From: Sedimenticola hydrogenitrophicus
GTDB lineage: Bacteria > Pseudomonadota > Gammaproteobacteria > Chromatiales > Chromatiaceae
Direction: 5' to 3'
DNA: 64,000 nt
Assembly (NCBI RefSeq): GCF_025175675.1
Contig: NZ_JANIOA010000001.1
Location: forward strand, 342,984 to 406,983
The notes beneath the pieces are model-generated. The model saw only the letters and a program-made list of their open reading frames with translations, had not been told where the DNA came from and did not search any database. Below, piece by piece: positions 55,978 through 64,000 of the stretch; positions within the stretch are counted from its first letter, which is position 1, and every line of letters starts with the position of its first letter. The translations under genes and the position numbers were made by a program.

Positions 55978-58900
55978 TCGTTGTTACCTCCCGCCGCGCC
56001 TTTCAACAATTCATCGTGACGGTTCTTGGCGAGTTTCATGATCTCGATAGCGATACGTTCGCGGTTGACCTTTAATTCTGCGATGCCGGTCAAGGTCAGC
56101 GCAGTCTTGATCTCGCTACGAGTCTTCTTCTGCTTGTCGCTGTTGTGCCAGTAGTCGATGCTGCCGATGCTCTCCTGCAGGGTGTCTACGATGGCCTCCA
56201 TTAGCGCCTTCATTTTCGGCCTGGCCTCCTTTGGCACTTCGCCGCCAAAGGCCTCATTGGCGATATGCTCATAGAAGGTGGTGGCCTCGCGGCTCATCCC
56301 CTCCTCGCCCTGCCGGCGCCCCTCGATGGCGTCGGTGCGCAGCCTCTCCAGCTCCTCGGCCAGTTTTTCCCACTGTCCCTGATGCTCACGGATCAGTCGC
56401 TCAACTTTCTCCGACAGGTTCTTGTAGAAGGCCGGATCTTCGTCGTGGTGTACGGTGCAGTGCTTGCGGATGGCGTGCTCCATCTCGCTGGCCTTGGCCT
56501 CGGCATTGCCGGCGGCGTGCTGGTTGAGCTTTTCGATAAAGTCGTCTGCCAGCAGCTCCACCGGCGGAACCTTGGGATTGATGCCGAGGCTGATCAGGTG
56601 CTCATTGATCAGGTCGCGCACCTTTTGCCCGGCATCGCCCAGGTTGAGGGTATCGTCCTTGTAGCGCTCCTTGGCCACGCGCAGGATGTAGCCGAAGCGC
56701 TTGGCGGGTACCCGGTAAGGGTGGGCCGCCTTGTGGGGAAGGATGATGTCCATGCTCATCAGGAACTTCTTGAGGTAGACATCGAAGTCGGCACGGATCT
56801 TCTCCTCCTTCAGCAGCTTCACCGCCTCGTGCACCACGGCGGCATCCTCCTCTACCTTGGCCAGCTTGCCCTCGACAAACTCGCGCACCCTGCCCACCTT
56901 GTGCCCGGCGAAGAGCTGCAACAGGCGCTGATAGCGCTCCTCCAGCACCGGCACCTCGGAGGTGATACTCTTGAGCCCCTGGGCCAGTTCCTGCTGCTCG
57001 TCGGCGGCGGCATAGAGCGTCAGGGCTTCGGTGAGGTTGTGGGTCAACCCGATGTAATCCACCACATAGCCGCGCTGTTTACCCTTCTTCACCCGGTTGG
57101 TGCGGGCGATGGCCTGTAGCAGGGTGTGTTCGCGGATCTTCTTGTCGAGATACATCACCTGCTCGATGGGGGCGTCGAAGCCGGTGAGCAGCATGTCGCA
57201 CACCACCAGGAAGGCGATACCGGTATAGGGTTTGTCAGGGTCGTCGAAGGCGAAGGGCTTGCAGAAGTTCTCCACCGCGCTCCATGCCTTGGCCTGCTTG
57301 CGCGCCTCGGTGATCCAGGCCGCCTCGTTGGTGCCGTCGCTGGAGATCACCACCGCCGCCTTGAGAAAGCGCAGCTTGCGGATCAGCTCAAAATCCGGCA
57401 CAGGTGCGGCTTCCAGCCCGGAAATGGTCTCGGCCAGCGCCTGGTGGATCGCCTTCTGGTAACGCACCGCCGCCAGCTTGGAGTGGCAGACCACCTGCGC
57501 CTTGAAACCGTTGGGGAAGATGTGTTGCAGATAGTGCTGCACCATGTCTTTGGCAATGGCCTTGATACGCTGCTCGGCTTCCAGCAGGTCGCCGCTGGCG
57601 CCGTACTTTTTCTTGATCGCCAGCAGCTCCTCCTCGCTGCGCTCCTTGAAGAGGTTTTCGAAGCGGGTCTCGAAGCCGTGCTTGTCATTCAGCGCCGTGT
57701 CGGCGGTGCGCCCTTCGTAGAGGATCTGCAGAGTGGTGCCGTCCGCCACCGCGTCCATCAGTTTGTAGGTGTCGATGTACTCGCCGAAGCGCTTGACGGT
57801 CTTCCTCTCGCCGTGGCGCTCTGTAATCAGCGGCGTACCGGTAAAGGCGATGCGGGCGGCGTTGGGGAAGGCCTCGAAGATATTGTCGCCCAGGTCGGAG
57901 CTCTGGGTGCGGTGGGCCTCGTCAATCATCAGCACGATGCGCGAGGAATCGTTCACCACGCCGAAAGTCTGGCTGCCGGGGATGGCCTGATAGGTGCCCA
58001 GCGCCTCGGCCACCTTCAGCGGCAGACTCGGTTCGTGTAGTTGGAACTTGTGCACCATCACCATGTTGATGTCGGAGCTGTCGCCGGCCAGTTGCGCGCG
58101 CAGCGCCTTGCGGCTGTCGATGACGTGCACCCGGCCGCCGATGAGGGTGGCGGTTTCGGCAAGCTGCTCTTCCAGGTCTACCCGGTCGTTGATGAGCAGG
58201 ATCTTGTAGTCGGCAAGGTCCGGCGAAACACGCAGCATGCGCGCCACGAACACCATGGTCAGGCTCTTGCCGGAACCCTGGGTGTGCCACACTACGCCGC
58301 TCTTCTCCTCGGCGGTGCGTCCGTTGCGCAGGCGTTCGATGATCTTGTGGGCGGCGCGAAACTGCTGGTAGCGGCACACCACCTTGATGCGCGGGCCGGC
58401 GTCGGTGTCCATGAAGACCGAGGAGGTGCGCAGTATGCCGAGCAGGTTGGCCTTGCCCAGCATGCCGTTGATCAACTGCTGCTGCGGGTCCATCCCCTCC
58501 GCGATGGCGTCGGGCTGCGGCCACTGGGTTTTCCAGGGGTAGAAGTGCTCCTCGCCGGAGGTGATGGTGCCGTAGTCGGCCTCCGCGCCCCGGGTGCGGA
58601 TCAGCAGCAGGTTGGTGTGGAACAGCCGCGGTTCGCCCTCGCGCAGCCCCTGCCGGCGGGTCTCCGGGCGCTGGTTCATGTAGCGCTGCAACTGGGTGAA
58701 GGCCTCGACCATGGGGTTGGCGCAGGTGGGGCCGCCCTTCTTGCACTCCACCACGGCGAGGGGGATGCCGTTCACGAACAGCACGATGTCAGGGATGATG
58801 AACTGCTTAACGCAGCCCGGCGTGTCGATGCGGAACTGGTTGATGGCGAGGAAGTGGTTGTTCTCCGGGCGGGCGAAGTCGATGAGCCGCACCACCGGAT

Positions 58901-59237
58901 CCTGCTCGCCGGTGAGCTCGTTCACCTCCACTTGCGCCTTGAACAACAGCTTCTGGATCGTCTCGTTGGCCTCCAGCAGAGTGCGGCCCGGCTGGCGCAG
59001 GATCTGCTCCTGCAGCTCCTGCAACTGCTTGACGGTGAGCCAGGGCTTGCCCTCGGCGGTGGTGTTGATGGCCGCGACCGATTTGGCGAACACCTCCGGC
59101 AGCAGCCACTGGCGGAAACTGAGGCGCAGGCTCTTGCCCGGGTCGCTGGGGATCTCCGCGCCCTGGTCGATGGTCTCCCAACCCAGCGCCGCCAGTTGCT
59201 GCAGAAAGGGCTGTTCGACCTCCGTGTATTCAGACAT
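55974..59237 (-). CDS. hsdR: type I restriction enzyme HsdR (restriction/translocase subunit)
   Basis: 1087 residues. The nuclease PD-(D/E)xK site is IIPDIVLFVNGIPLAVVECK (Asp150, Glu164, Lys166). The superfamily 2 motor has Walker A HTQGSGKSL (about 319-326), DEAH at about 439-442 and FTGTPLI as motif III. The C-terminal helical part binds the methylase core. The start ATG 59237 is the original hsdR start: the same first codons exist in a duplicate at 61442-61501. hsdM is not in the window; hsdS enters at the right edge. Confidence 0.96.
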   Translation of the reverse strand: MSEYTEVEQPFLQQLAALGWETIDQGAEIPSDPGKSLRLSFRQWLLPEVFAKSVAAINTTAEGKPWLTVKQLQELQEQILRQPGRTLLEANETIQKLLFKAQVEVNELTGEQDPVVRLIDFARPENNHFLAINQFRIDTPGCVKQFIIPDIVLFVNGIPLAVVECKKGGPTCANPMVEAFTQLQRYMNQRPETRRQGLREGEPRLFHTNLLLIRTRGAEADYGTITSGEEHFYPWKTQWPQPDAIAEGMDPQQQLINGMLGKANLLGILRTSSVFMDTDAGPRIKVVCRYQQFRAAHKIIERLRNGRTAEEKSGVVWHTQGSGKSLTMVFVARMLRVSPDLADYKILLINDRVDLEEQLAETATLIGGRVHVIDSRKALRAQLAGDSSDINMVMVHKFQLHEPSLPLKVAEALGTYQAIPGSQTFGVVNDSSRIVLMIDEAHRTQSSDLGDNIFEAFPNAARIAFTGTPLITERHGERKTVKRFGEYIDTYKLMDAVADGTTLQILYEGRTADTALNDKHGFETRFENLFKERSEEELLAIKKKYGASGDLLEAEQRIKAIAKDMVQHYLQHIFPNGFKAQVVCHSKLAAVRYQKAIHQALAETISGLEAAPVPDFELIRKLRFLKAAVVISSDGTNEAAWITEARKQAKAWSAVENFCKPFAFDDPDKPYTGIAFLVVCDMLLTGFDAPIEQVMYLDKKIREHTLLQAIARTNRVKKGKQRGYVVDYIGLTHNLTEALTLYAAADEQQELAQGLKSITSEVPVLEERYQRLLQLFAGHKVGRVREFVEGKLAKVEEDAAVVHEAVKLLKEEKIRADFDVYLKKFLMSMDIILPHKAAHPYRVPAKRFGYILRVAKERYKDDTLNLGDAGQKVRDLINEHLISLGINPKVPPVELLADDFIEKLNQHAAGNAEAKASEMEHAIRKHCTVHHDEDPAFYKNLSEKVERLIREHQGQWEKLAEELERLRTDAIEGRRQGEEGMSREATTFYEHIANEAFGGEVPKEARPKMKALMEAIVDTLQESIGSIDYWHNSDKQKKTRSEIKTALTLTGIAELKVNRERIAIEIMKLAKNRHDELLKGAAGGNNE

Positions 59238-59264
59238 GGGCAGCCTCGGAATGGGTGAACGGCG

Positions 59265-59936
59265 TCATGGTTGAACCATGATGTTCTGGAGAAAATCCAC
59301 CAGCAGATGCACACGGGTCGATGGGTTATCCATACCATTGTCCTCGGCAGCCCTCAGGGCGCGCGCCGCATTGCCTTTGGCAAACTCCAGTTGTCCGACA
59401 AGTGACGAAAAAACCGTGCCAGCGCCCTTTTCATATCCGGGCATATAACCTTTCAGTTCAGCCAGCACCTGGTTACCCGCACTGTTGCCCGGCAAAGCGG
59501 TGTAGGGCCGGGTGGTATAGATGAAGTGCAGCAGCAACCAGTACTCGAAACAGGGCACCGAGGTGATCGCGAAATAGGTATCCTTTGGCGTCATGCGCCT
59601 TACCGTATCGACGGCCTGGTCGTAGTGGGCATGGGTGTCCTTATCGAACACACAATAGACCCCGTCGAACGTATCGCCCGCATCCTTCTCTTCCCTGTAA
59701 CGCTGCCTGGCATGGCGGATAATGCCCATGGGGTCCGATCCGCACTCACCGCAAACCTCCACATTGGCGGTGTTCAGGCCGTAGTGGTCCCGCAGGCCGT
59801 TGAAGTAATTGGGCTCGGTCTTTTCCCCCTCGCAAACGATCAACACCTTGGCATAAGGGGCGCGGTTTATCTCACGCCGCTTGAGTCTTGCCGCACTTTT
59901 CGCCTTGCGCTTGTGGAAAAGATCATCGGTACCCAT
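59265..59936 (-). CDS. rloB: RloB-like protein (AbiLii-type), Toprim-like
   Basis: 223 residues. KVLIVCEGEKTEPNYF (Glu36 to Glu41) and VYCVFDKDTHAHYD (Asp98, Asp100) give the acidic pattern of a Toprim-like nuclease site, as proposed for RloB/AbiLii. SVPCFEYWLLLHF is the family hallmark. The start ATG 59936 overlaps the rloA stop as TGATG. RloA-RloB pairs were first described as restriction-linked genes in Campylobacter and resemble the AbiL phage-abortive system. Its role here is inferred from that. Confidence 0.85.
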   Translation of the reverse strand: MGTDDLFHKRKAKSAARLKRREINRAPYAKVLIVCEGEKTEPNYFNGLRDHYGLNTANVEVCGECGSDPMGIIRHARQRYREEKDAGDTFDGVYCVFDKDTHAHYDQAVDTVRRMTPKDTYFAITSVPCFEYWLLLHFIYTTRPYTALPGNSAGNQVLAELKGYMPGYEKGAGTVFSSLVGQLEFAKGNAARALRAAEDNGMDNPSTRVHLLVDFLQNIMVQP

Positions 59937-61207
59937 CAGGCCCTCTTTTTCAGCGGCCGGATATAGGGCATTGCGCCATAGCGCCCCGAAAGGTAGGCCA
60001 ATTCCAGGTTTTCCCGCCCCTTGCGTGGGCTGAAGTCCGTAAGCGGGTAGAGGCAGGTGGCCTGGTCGCGGGTTTTCTCGCAAAACCAGATCTGGTCGCG
60101 CCGGAAGACATCCTGGTTGAGGATGGACGTTTCGTGGGTGGTAAAGACAAGTTGAGCGTTGTGGCGGTTGGTTTCCGCGTTATGAAACAATTGCACCAGA
60201 AACTGCACCAATCGGGGGTGCAGATTGTCGTGCAGCTCATCGATAAACAGCACATAGCCATTGGCCAGTGCGTCAATCCAGGGGCCGGCGAAAGCAAAAA
60301 GTTTTTGGGTGCCGTCGGACTCATCGGCAAGATCAAAGATGACCGCCTCCCCGTCGCTGCCTTTATGCACTGTTTTGATCCGGACGGTCTGCTTGTCCTT
60401 CATGTCACTGGCGATAGCAGCCCGCAACGGCTCCGGGATGTCATCGGGCAATGTCTGGACATCGAACGTCTTTTTCTCAATCTGAATATCGTCGATATCC
60501 AGATCGGCGGCGCGCAAAAAGTCCATCACCTGCGCCTTCTCGCTCTGTTCGCAGAGCGATGCACTGAAGGCGGCGGTCCAACCGCCAACCTGGGTCATGC
60601 GCAAGGTGTTCTTGAACCAGTCGTAGATCGGTTGCAGCTGTTCGCTGTTAAGCTGCACGGCGGTGGAGAGAAACAGCGCGTTGTCACGGGTGGATTTCTG
60701 CCACAGCTGTTTCTCGCCGCTGAGATTGTTGCCAAGCTCCCAGTCATAACCCCCACGCTGCTCGTCCCAGATCCGCCCGAACCAGCGTTGCGACCGCCCC
60801 TTCGGATAGGCCAACAGCCACTCCTCATGGATGCGTTCCGCCGTAGCCGAGAAACCGTACTGGTAGCGCACCTCGCCGACAATGAAGGTGACCTCGAACT
60901 CACTGGGCTGACTGGCCGCGGCGGGGTGCAAACGAAAAGGGGTGACAGGGAGCCGATCGCCGCGCTGCAGGCTGGTGGCCGACTCCAGCACCACCTGGCG
61001 CATGGTGCGCAGGGCCATCAGGAAATTGGACTTGCCACTGGCGTTGGGGCCATAGATGGCGGCAGAGCGCAACAGCTCGAAGCGGTTGAACGCAGTGGCG
61101 GTGAAGGTGTTGGTTTCCAGCAGCTCATCACCCTTGGCCTTGGCAAGGCTGAAGGTCTGCGACTCCCGCAGCGAGCGGAAATTGGCCACACTGAACTCGA
61201 TCAACAT
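59936..61207 (-). CDS. rloA: RloA-like AAA ATPase (AbiLi-type)
   Basis: 423 residues of the ABC-type/AAA_15 ATPase group: IEFSVANFRSLRESQTFSL at the N-terminus, Walker A AAIYGPNASGKSNFLMAL (53-60), Walker B YVLFIDELHDNLHPRLVQFL and a switch-like FTTHETSILNQD. It is the probable sensor or motor partner of RloB. The AT-rich 200 bases upstream (61208-61420) should hold its own promoter, so the pair could be expressed apart from hsd. Confidence 0.88.
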   Translation of the reverse strand: MLIEFSVANFRSLRESQTFSLAKAKGDELLETNTFTATAFNRFELLRSAAIYGPNASGKSNFLMALRTMRQVVLESATSLQRGDRLPVTPFRLHPAAASQPSEFEVTFIVGEVRYQYGFSATAERIHEEWLLAYPKGRSQRWFGRIWDEQRGGYDWELGNNLSGEKQLWQKSTRDNALFLSTAVQLNSEQLQPIYDWFKNTLRMTQVGGWTAAFSASLCEQSEKAQVMDFLRAADLDIDDIQIEKKTFDVQTLPDDIPEPLRAAIASDMKDKQTVRIKTVHKGSDGEAVIFDLADESDGTQKLFAFAGPWIDALANGYVLFIDELHDNLHPRLVQFLVQLFHNAETNRHNAQLVFTTHETSILNQDVFRRDQIWFCEKTRDQATCLYPLTDFSPRKGRENLELAYLSGRYGAMPYIRPLKKRA

Positions 61208-61441
61208 CCGGCTAAACCCCGTTTAAGCGTGGATTTCTGACATTATTTGCCAAAATTAGCACACAAATAACACTCACACACCATTAAAACGTCATTTTTT
61301 GACCTGATTGCACAAAAATCGACTGATAAATGCAGGCAAACCATCCCTCCGGGCGTTATCCAGGGAGTCCTGCCCCACCTTGGCCTTGGCGCCCCTCCCC
61401 CCGGCAGGCCCTTGCGCGGATCGGTCAGGCGCGATGCTCTC

Positions 61442-61501
61442 CTAACCCCAGCGCGTCAGTTGTTGCAGGAAGGGCTGTTCGACCTCCATGTATTCAGACA
61501 T
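61442..61501 (-). pseudogene. duplicated 5' fragment of hsdR
   Basis: ATG to TAG, 19 residues: MSEYMEVEQPFLQQLTRWG. The first 15 residues equal the start of the intact hsdR (MSEYTEVEQPFLQQL) except one change. Its ATG lies one base after the darG stop (TGATATG), the position a coupled hsdR would have had. The gap 61208-61441 between it and rloA holds AT-rich sequence and no gene. Confidence 0.85.
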
Positions 61502-61502
61502 A

Positions 61503-62570
61503 TCAGATAGTAACGTGCTGTAAATGCTCTAGTGCGATACCAATTGCGCGCCGATCGAACAATTTGGCTTTACGCTCTGCCCAACGCTCTCCCGCGGGCC
61601 AGTGCCTTATCCCCTCTTCAATTGCCTCAACAGTAGGTTGATAACCTTCCCTGGATATCAACCAATCAACCGTCGACAGCAGTTCCATGCCATAAGGGGA
61701 TTCAAATCCATCGATAATTTCAGAGGTTAACTCCAACGCAGGCAAATAGGCCTTAGCCTCCGAATGTAAATAGGTATCAACCTTTTTGCGCTTACTGTCG
61801 TCAAACCAGATCACATCAAGCGGATCAGCGTCGGCAATTCGCTTCTCACATTTCAAATAGCTGCCGTCAAGCGCATCCAACAGATGTCTTAGCCTATCCG
61901 CGTAAGGTCCATAATTGTTCGTCTTGAATTCGAGTTTCAGTGGGTTCTCCAAACACTGACGTTCAATGACCCTTTCAAGAAACCATGCCAGTTTCTGAAT
62001 CTCCAGCAGGCTGCATTCCATACCAAGAACCCAATAGCGGCGCACAAGCTCCGCTATTAGCGCTCGAGAAGGAGTAAGTTTTTCCACGCCTTTCTTCTTA
62101 GCAACATTCTGGTATTTGCCGGTTGGCTCATAAACCAGAATATCGACCTCACTCAAATCGCCGAGTGCCTGTTCAATTTCATTTTTTACTATCGACCAAT
62201 CCAGGCCACCATTACCTGAACCCAACGGCGGAATAGCAATCGACCTGACATGATTTGCCGAAATAAATTCTTTCAAATCCTGCAAACCGGTTACTATCCA
62301 CTCCAGTTTTGAGGGATTGCGCCAGTGTTGCTTAGTGGGGAAATTGATTATCCATTTCGGCCCCATAAGCTCATGTGTCTCGGTTACAAACATTTTTCCT
62401 GTATGCACCTGCCTGGCCTTGCAGGCCTTCGCATACTCTTCCATGTTCCTGGCAAAACGCTCTTTAAACATCAACGCAATGCCTTTACCCATGACACCAA
62501 CGGTATTGACGGTATTTACCAATGCCTCGGCATCGGCTTCCAGAAGATTACCCTGTGCATATTTAATCAT
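61503..62570 (-). CDS. darG: DarG-like macrodomain antitoxin
   Basis: 355 residues. The N-terminal macrodomain (about 1-150) has [41 protein letters not shown] with Lys80 and [15 protein letters not shown]. Lys80 matches the lysine needed by Thermus DarG to remove ADP-ribose from DNA. The C-terminal half (about 165-355) is the DarG-type domain that binds DarT ([27 protein letters not shown]). ATG 62570 overlaps the darT stop as TAATG. Base composition is about 45% GC in lines counted by hand, lower than the window average. Confidence 0.93.
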   Translation of the reverse strand: MIKYAQGNLLEADAEALVNTVNTVGVMGKGIALMFKERFARNMEEYAKACKARQVHTGKMFVTETHELMGPKWIINFPTKQHWRNPSKLEWIVTGLQDLKEFISANHVRSIAIPPLGSGNGGLDWSIVKNEIEQALGDLSEVDILVYEPTGKYQNVAKKKGVEKLTPSRALIAELVRRYWVLGMECSLLEIQKLAWFLERVIERQCLENPLKLEFKTNNYGPYADRLRHLLDALDGSYLKCEKRIADADPLDVIWFDDSKRKKVDTYLHSEAKAYLPALELTSEIIDGFESPYGMELLSTVDWLISREGYQPTVEAIEEGIRHWPAGERWAERKAKLFDRRAIGIALEHLQHVTI

Positions 62571-63214
62571 TAGAAATACCACCCACGACGAGCATATACA
62601 GGCAACTCGATTCCACGCTCATCGAGAAGTTGCCCGACTTGTTCCTTTAGTCGTTCCGTATAACACACCACACCCAACAAGGCCGATATAGGACAGTGCT
62701 GATGGATTAACGCCTCTGCCTGATAGCGCTCGAACTTACCCGGATCGTCCGGGTCTCGCTTGAAGTCACGCTGCTGAAGAATCTTCCAGTCAACTTTGTC
62801 CAAATCTTTTAGATCTGTATAAAAATTCGCCCACTGATAGTACGCATGGCTATCGGTAAAGACAAAAGGCAAACCCTGTTCCTGGACATGATAAAGGCTT
62901 GATACCAATATGACTATCTCATCATTGGATCGTTTCGTTATGCCACCCCAGCCGGTATGGATGTTATTAAGCATGACCGAGAAAGGCGTGAAGTAGAATG
63001 GCACATAGTCATTCAATACACCGCCGGGATTGACGGGCACCGGATGGGTAGCCCTCTTCATGATCAATTCAGGGTTGCCGATACTGACCCAGTCCGGCGA
63101 ATGATGCCCGCCATTACCACAATGCAGGCCATTGTCCAGAATCCACGGTAAATTATCCCTGTGAACAATGCGCCATATCAGCGCCTTGTCAGGATTCAAA
63201 TTCGTGTACGCCAT
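62570..63214 (-). CDS. darT: DarT-like DNA ADP-ribosyltransferase toxin
   Basis: 214 residues of the DarT (DUF4433) family, which ADP-ribosylates thymidine or guanosine in single-stranded DNA. NAD-binding His18 is in [16 protein letters not shown], the [13 protein letters not shown] segment is at about 70-82, and the catalytic Glu167 is in [11 protein letters not shown]. The usual PRSPML of this segment reads PFSVML. The C-terminus ends ARRGWYF. The start overlaps the stop of the second DarT-like gene as TAATG. Confidence 0.92.
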   Translation of the reverse strand: MAYTNLNPDKALIWRIVHRDNLPWILDNGLHCGNGGHHSPDWVSIGNPELIMKRATHPVPVNPGGVLNDYVPFYFTPFSVMLNNIHTGWGGITKRSNDEIVILVSSLYHVQEQGLPFVFTDSHAYYQWANFYTDLKDLDKVDWKILQQRDFKRDPDDPGKFERYQAEALIHQHCPISALLGVVCYTERLKEQVGQLLDERGIELPVYARRGWYF

Positions 63215-63783
63215 TAGCAGAACATACCTCGGTTCACTGTCACATCAAGGCATAGGCTTCGTCTTTCAACTTCTTTAACCACCACGTCTCTGACTTGATC
63301 AGATGGTACATAAATCATAAAAAATCCAGAAGGACTGATAGGCACGGGCGACAAACATTCCGCCATACAGACACTTTTACAAGCGGCATCGCTGTAGTCT
63401 CGCGTTTGCATCAAACCCCAATCAATCAGGTCTAAGCCTTCTTGATAATCGTAAAGCCTTAGCTCCTGTCTGGCCAATGGGTGTCTTGGCAAAACCTTCC
63501 AGTTTTTCCCTTCAGCAAGAGTCCGTCGCACCGTTATCAGCACGAAATCTTCGTCGGCCCGGTCTTTTTGTACACGACCATCAAAGGGGTTTCGCGAGAA
63601 CCAGTGAAAAGGAACATAGTGATCCAGCCCATGCTGAGCACGTCCCTCTAAAATCTCTGCATCAGCAATATCTTGAAACCCATTCAAGGCTGATCGCGGC
63701 TGTAGGCCGCTTTCCAGAATAGGGCCGATATTCTTCAGGCTTGTCAGATGGTAAATCAGTTTCTGTTCCCTAATGGATGCCAT
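63214..63783 (-). CDS. second DarT-like ADP-ribosyltransferase
   Basis: 189 residues. It shows the same landmarks as the neighbour at lower identity: LIYHLTSLKNIGPILESGL with His12, HYVPFHWFSRNPFDGRV at about 55-71, VCMAECLSPVPI with candidate catalytic Glu142, and the ending VTVNRGMFC (compare ARRGWYF). It is a divergent DarT-family protein placed between hsdS and darT. It starts 19 bases after the hsdS stop. Whether it targets DNA or another nucleic acid is unknown. Confidence 0.8.
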   Translation of the reverse strand: MASIREQKLIYHLTSLKNIGPILESGLQPRSALNGFQDIADAEILEGRAQHGLDHYVPFHWFSRNPFDGRVQKDRADEDFVLITVRRTLAEGKNWKVLPRHPLARQELRLYDYQEGLDLIDWGLMQTRDYSDAACKSVCMAECLSPVPISPSGFFMIYVPSDQVRDVVVKEVERRSLCLDVTVNRGMFC

Positions 63784-63802
63784 GCGCTCTCCCTATAGCC
63801 AA

Positions 63803-64000
63803 TTAGACGAGTTCGTCTGCCTGTTCCGCTTCTGTATCGACCTGAACCAGGACCTTGCCAGTGAGGAGGTCATGCATTAGGCCGGATTTCTGCATTCGAA
63901 GTTTGTCTAACTGCAATTCAAGAGAAACAATCTGGGCCTCGATCGGGTTCAGCATCTGGACAATCTTTAACTGTTCATCTGGTGATGGATAAACAATCTT
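63803..64000 (-). CDS. hsdS: type I restriction specificity subunit HsdS, C-terminal end (partial)
   Basis: The open frame continues beyond the right edge. The last 65 residues include PSPDEQLKIVQMLNPIEAQI and DKLRMQKSGLMHDLLTGKV, the typical conserved helix and tail after the second target recognition domain of HsdS. It belongs with hsdR at 55974. Confidence 0.93.
   Translation of the reverse strand, partial: KIVYPSPDEQLKIVQMLNPIEAQIVSLELQLDKLRMQKSGLMHDLLTGKVLVQVDTEAEQADELV

Overview
The window is a stretch of chromosome from a GC-rich gammaproteobacterium. The evidence is a standard gammaproteobacterial gene order (queE-cpoB-pal-tolB-tolA-tolR-tolQ-ybgC-ruvB-ruvA-ruvC-yebC), a four-cysteine FNR regulator numbered like that of E. 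coli, LptFG, ParC/ParE, XseB-IspA and HolC beside PepA. A YeeE/YedE sulfur-compound permease and a membrane-bound uptake [NiFe] hydrogenase suggest a facultatively anaerobic, possibly sulfur- and hydrogen-oxidising lineage (Chromatiales or a sulfur-oxidising relative). That placement is inference; no rRNA gene is present to test it.

Layout. 1-9.4 kb: end of a GNAT acyltransferase, a glycine-zipper lipoprotein, rmuC, mtaB, a PAP2 phosphatase, xthA, a TatD nuclease and small exported proteins. 9.6-12.1 kb: fnr, an unusual tandem array built from tRNA-Lys 3' ends and terminators, the tRNA-Lys(UUU) gene, and yeeE. 12.2-22.3 kb: queC, queE, the Tol-Pal cluster, ybgC, ruvABC and yebC, nearly all on the minus strand and translationally coupled. 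22.4-33.6 kb: a lipase-like hydrolase, an HDOD signalling protein, a TatD-linked radical SAM protein, a DUF971-MoaD fusion, a FixJ/TtrR-type regulator with its PAS kinase, PilZ, RDD, and lptF-lptG. 33.8-45.2 kb: pepA-holC, parC, a hemolysin III protein, an unknown membrane protein, a CNP1-like protein, parE, xseB-ispA. 45.4-52.3 kb: an uptake hydrogenase operon hupS-L-C-D-G-H-I-J with a sigma-54-like promoter and an FNR-like palindrome. 52.8-55.0 kb: folE2 and a DUF4010 membrane protein. folE2, queC and queE all belong to the queuosine precursor pathway.

55.3-64.0 kb is a defence island. A type I restriction-modification operon (hsdS ... hsdR, with a YgjP-like metallopeptidase coupled to hsdR) carries two inserts. 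The first holds two DarT-like DNA ADP-ribosyltransferases followed by one DarG macrodomain antitoxin, all overlapping by TAATG junctions. The second is a RloA-RloB (AbiL-like) pair placed exactly at the hsdR start; a duplicated 60-base copy of the hsdR 5' end remains on its far side. The DarT-DarT-DarG part is visibly AT-richer than the rest of the window.

The intergenic regions hold several families of nested palindromic repeats. One family (four copies) has an interior segment found in both orientations relative to its ends.
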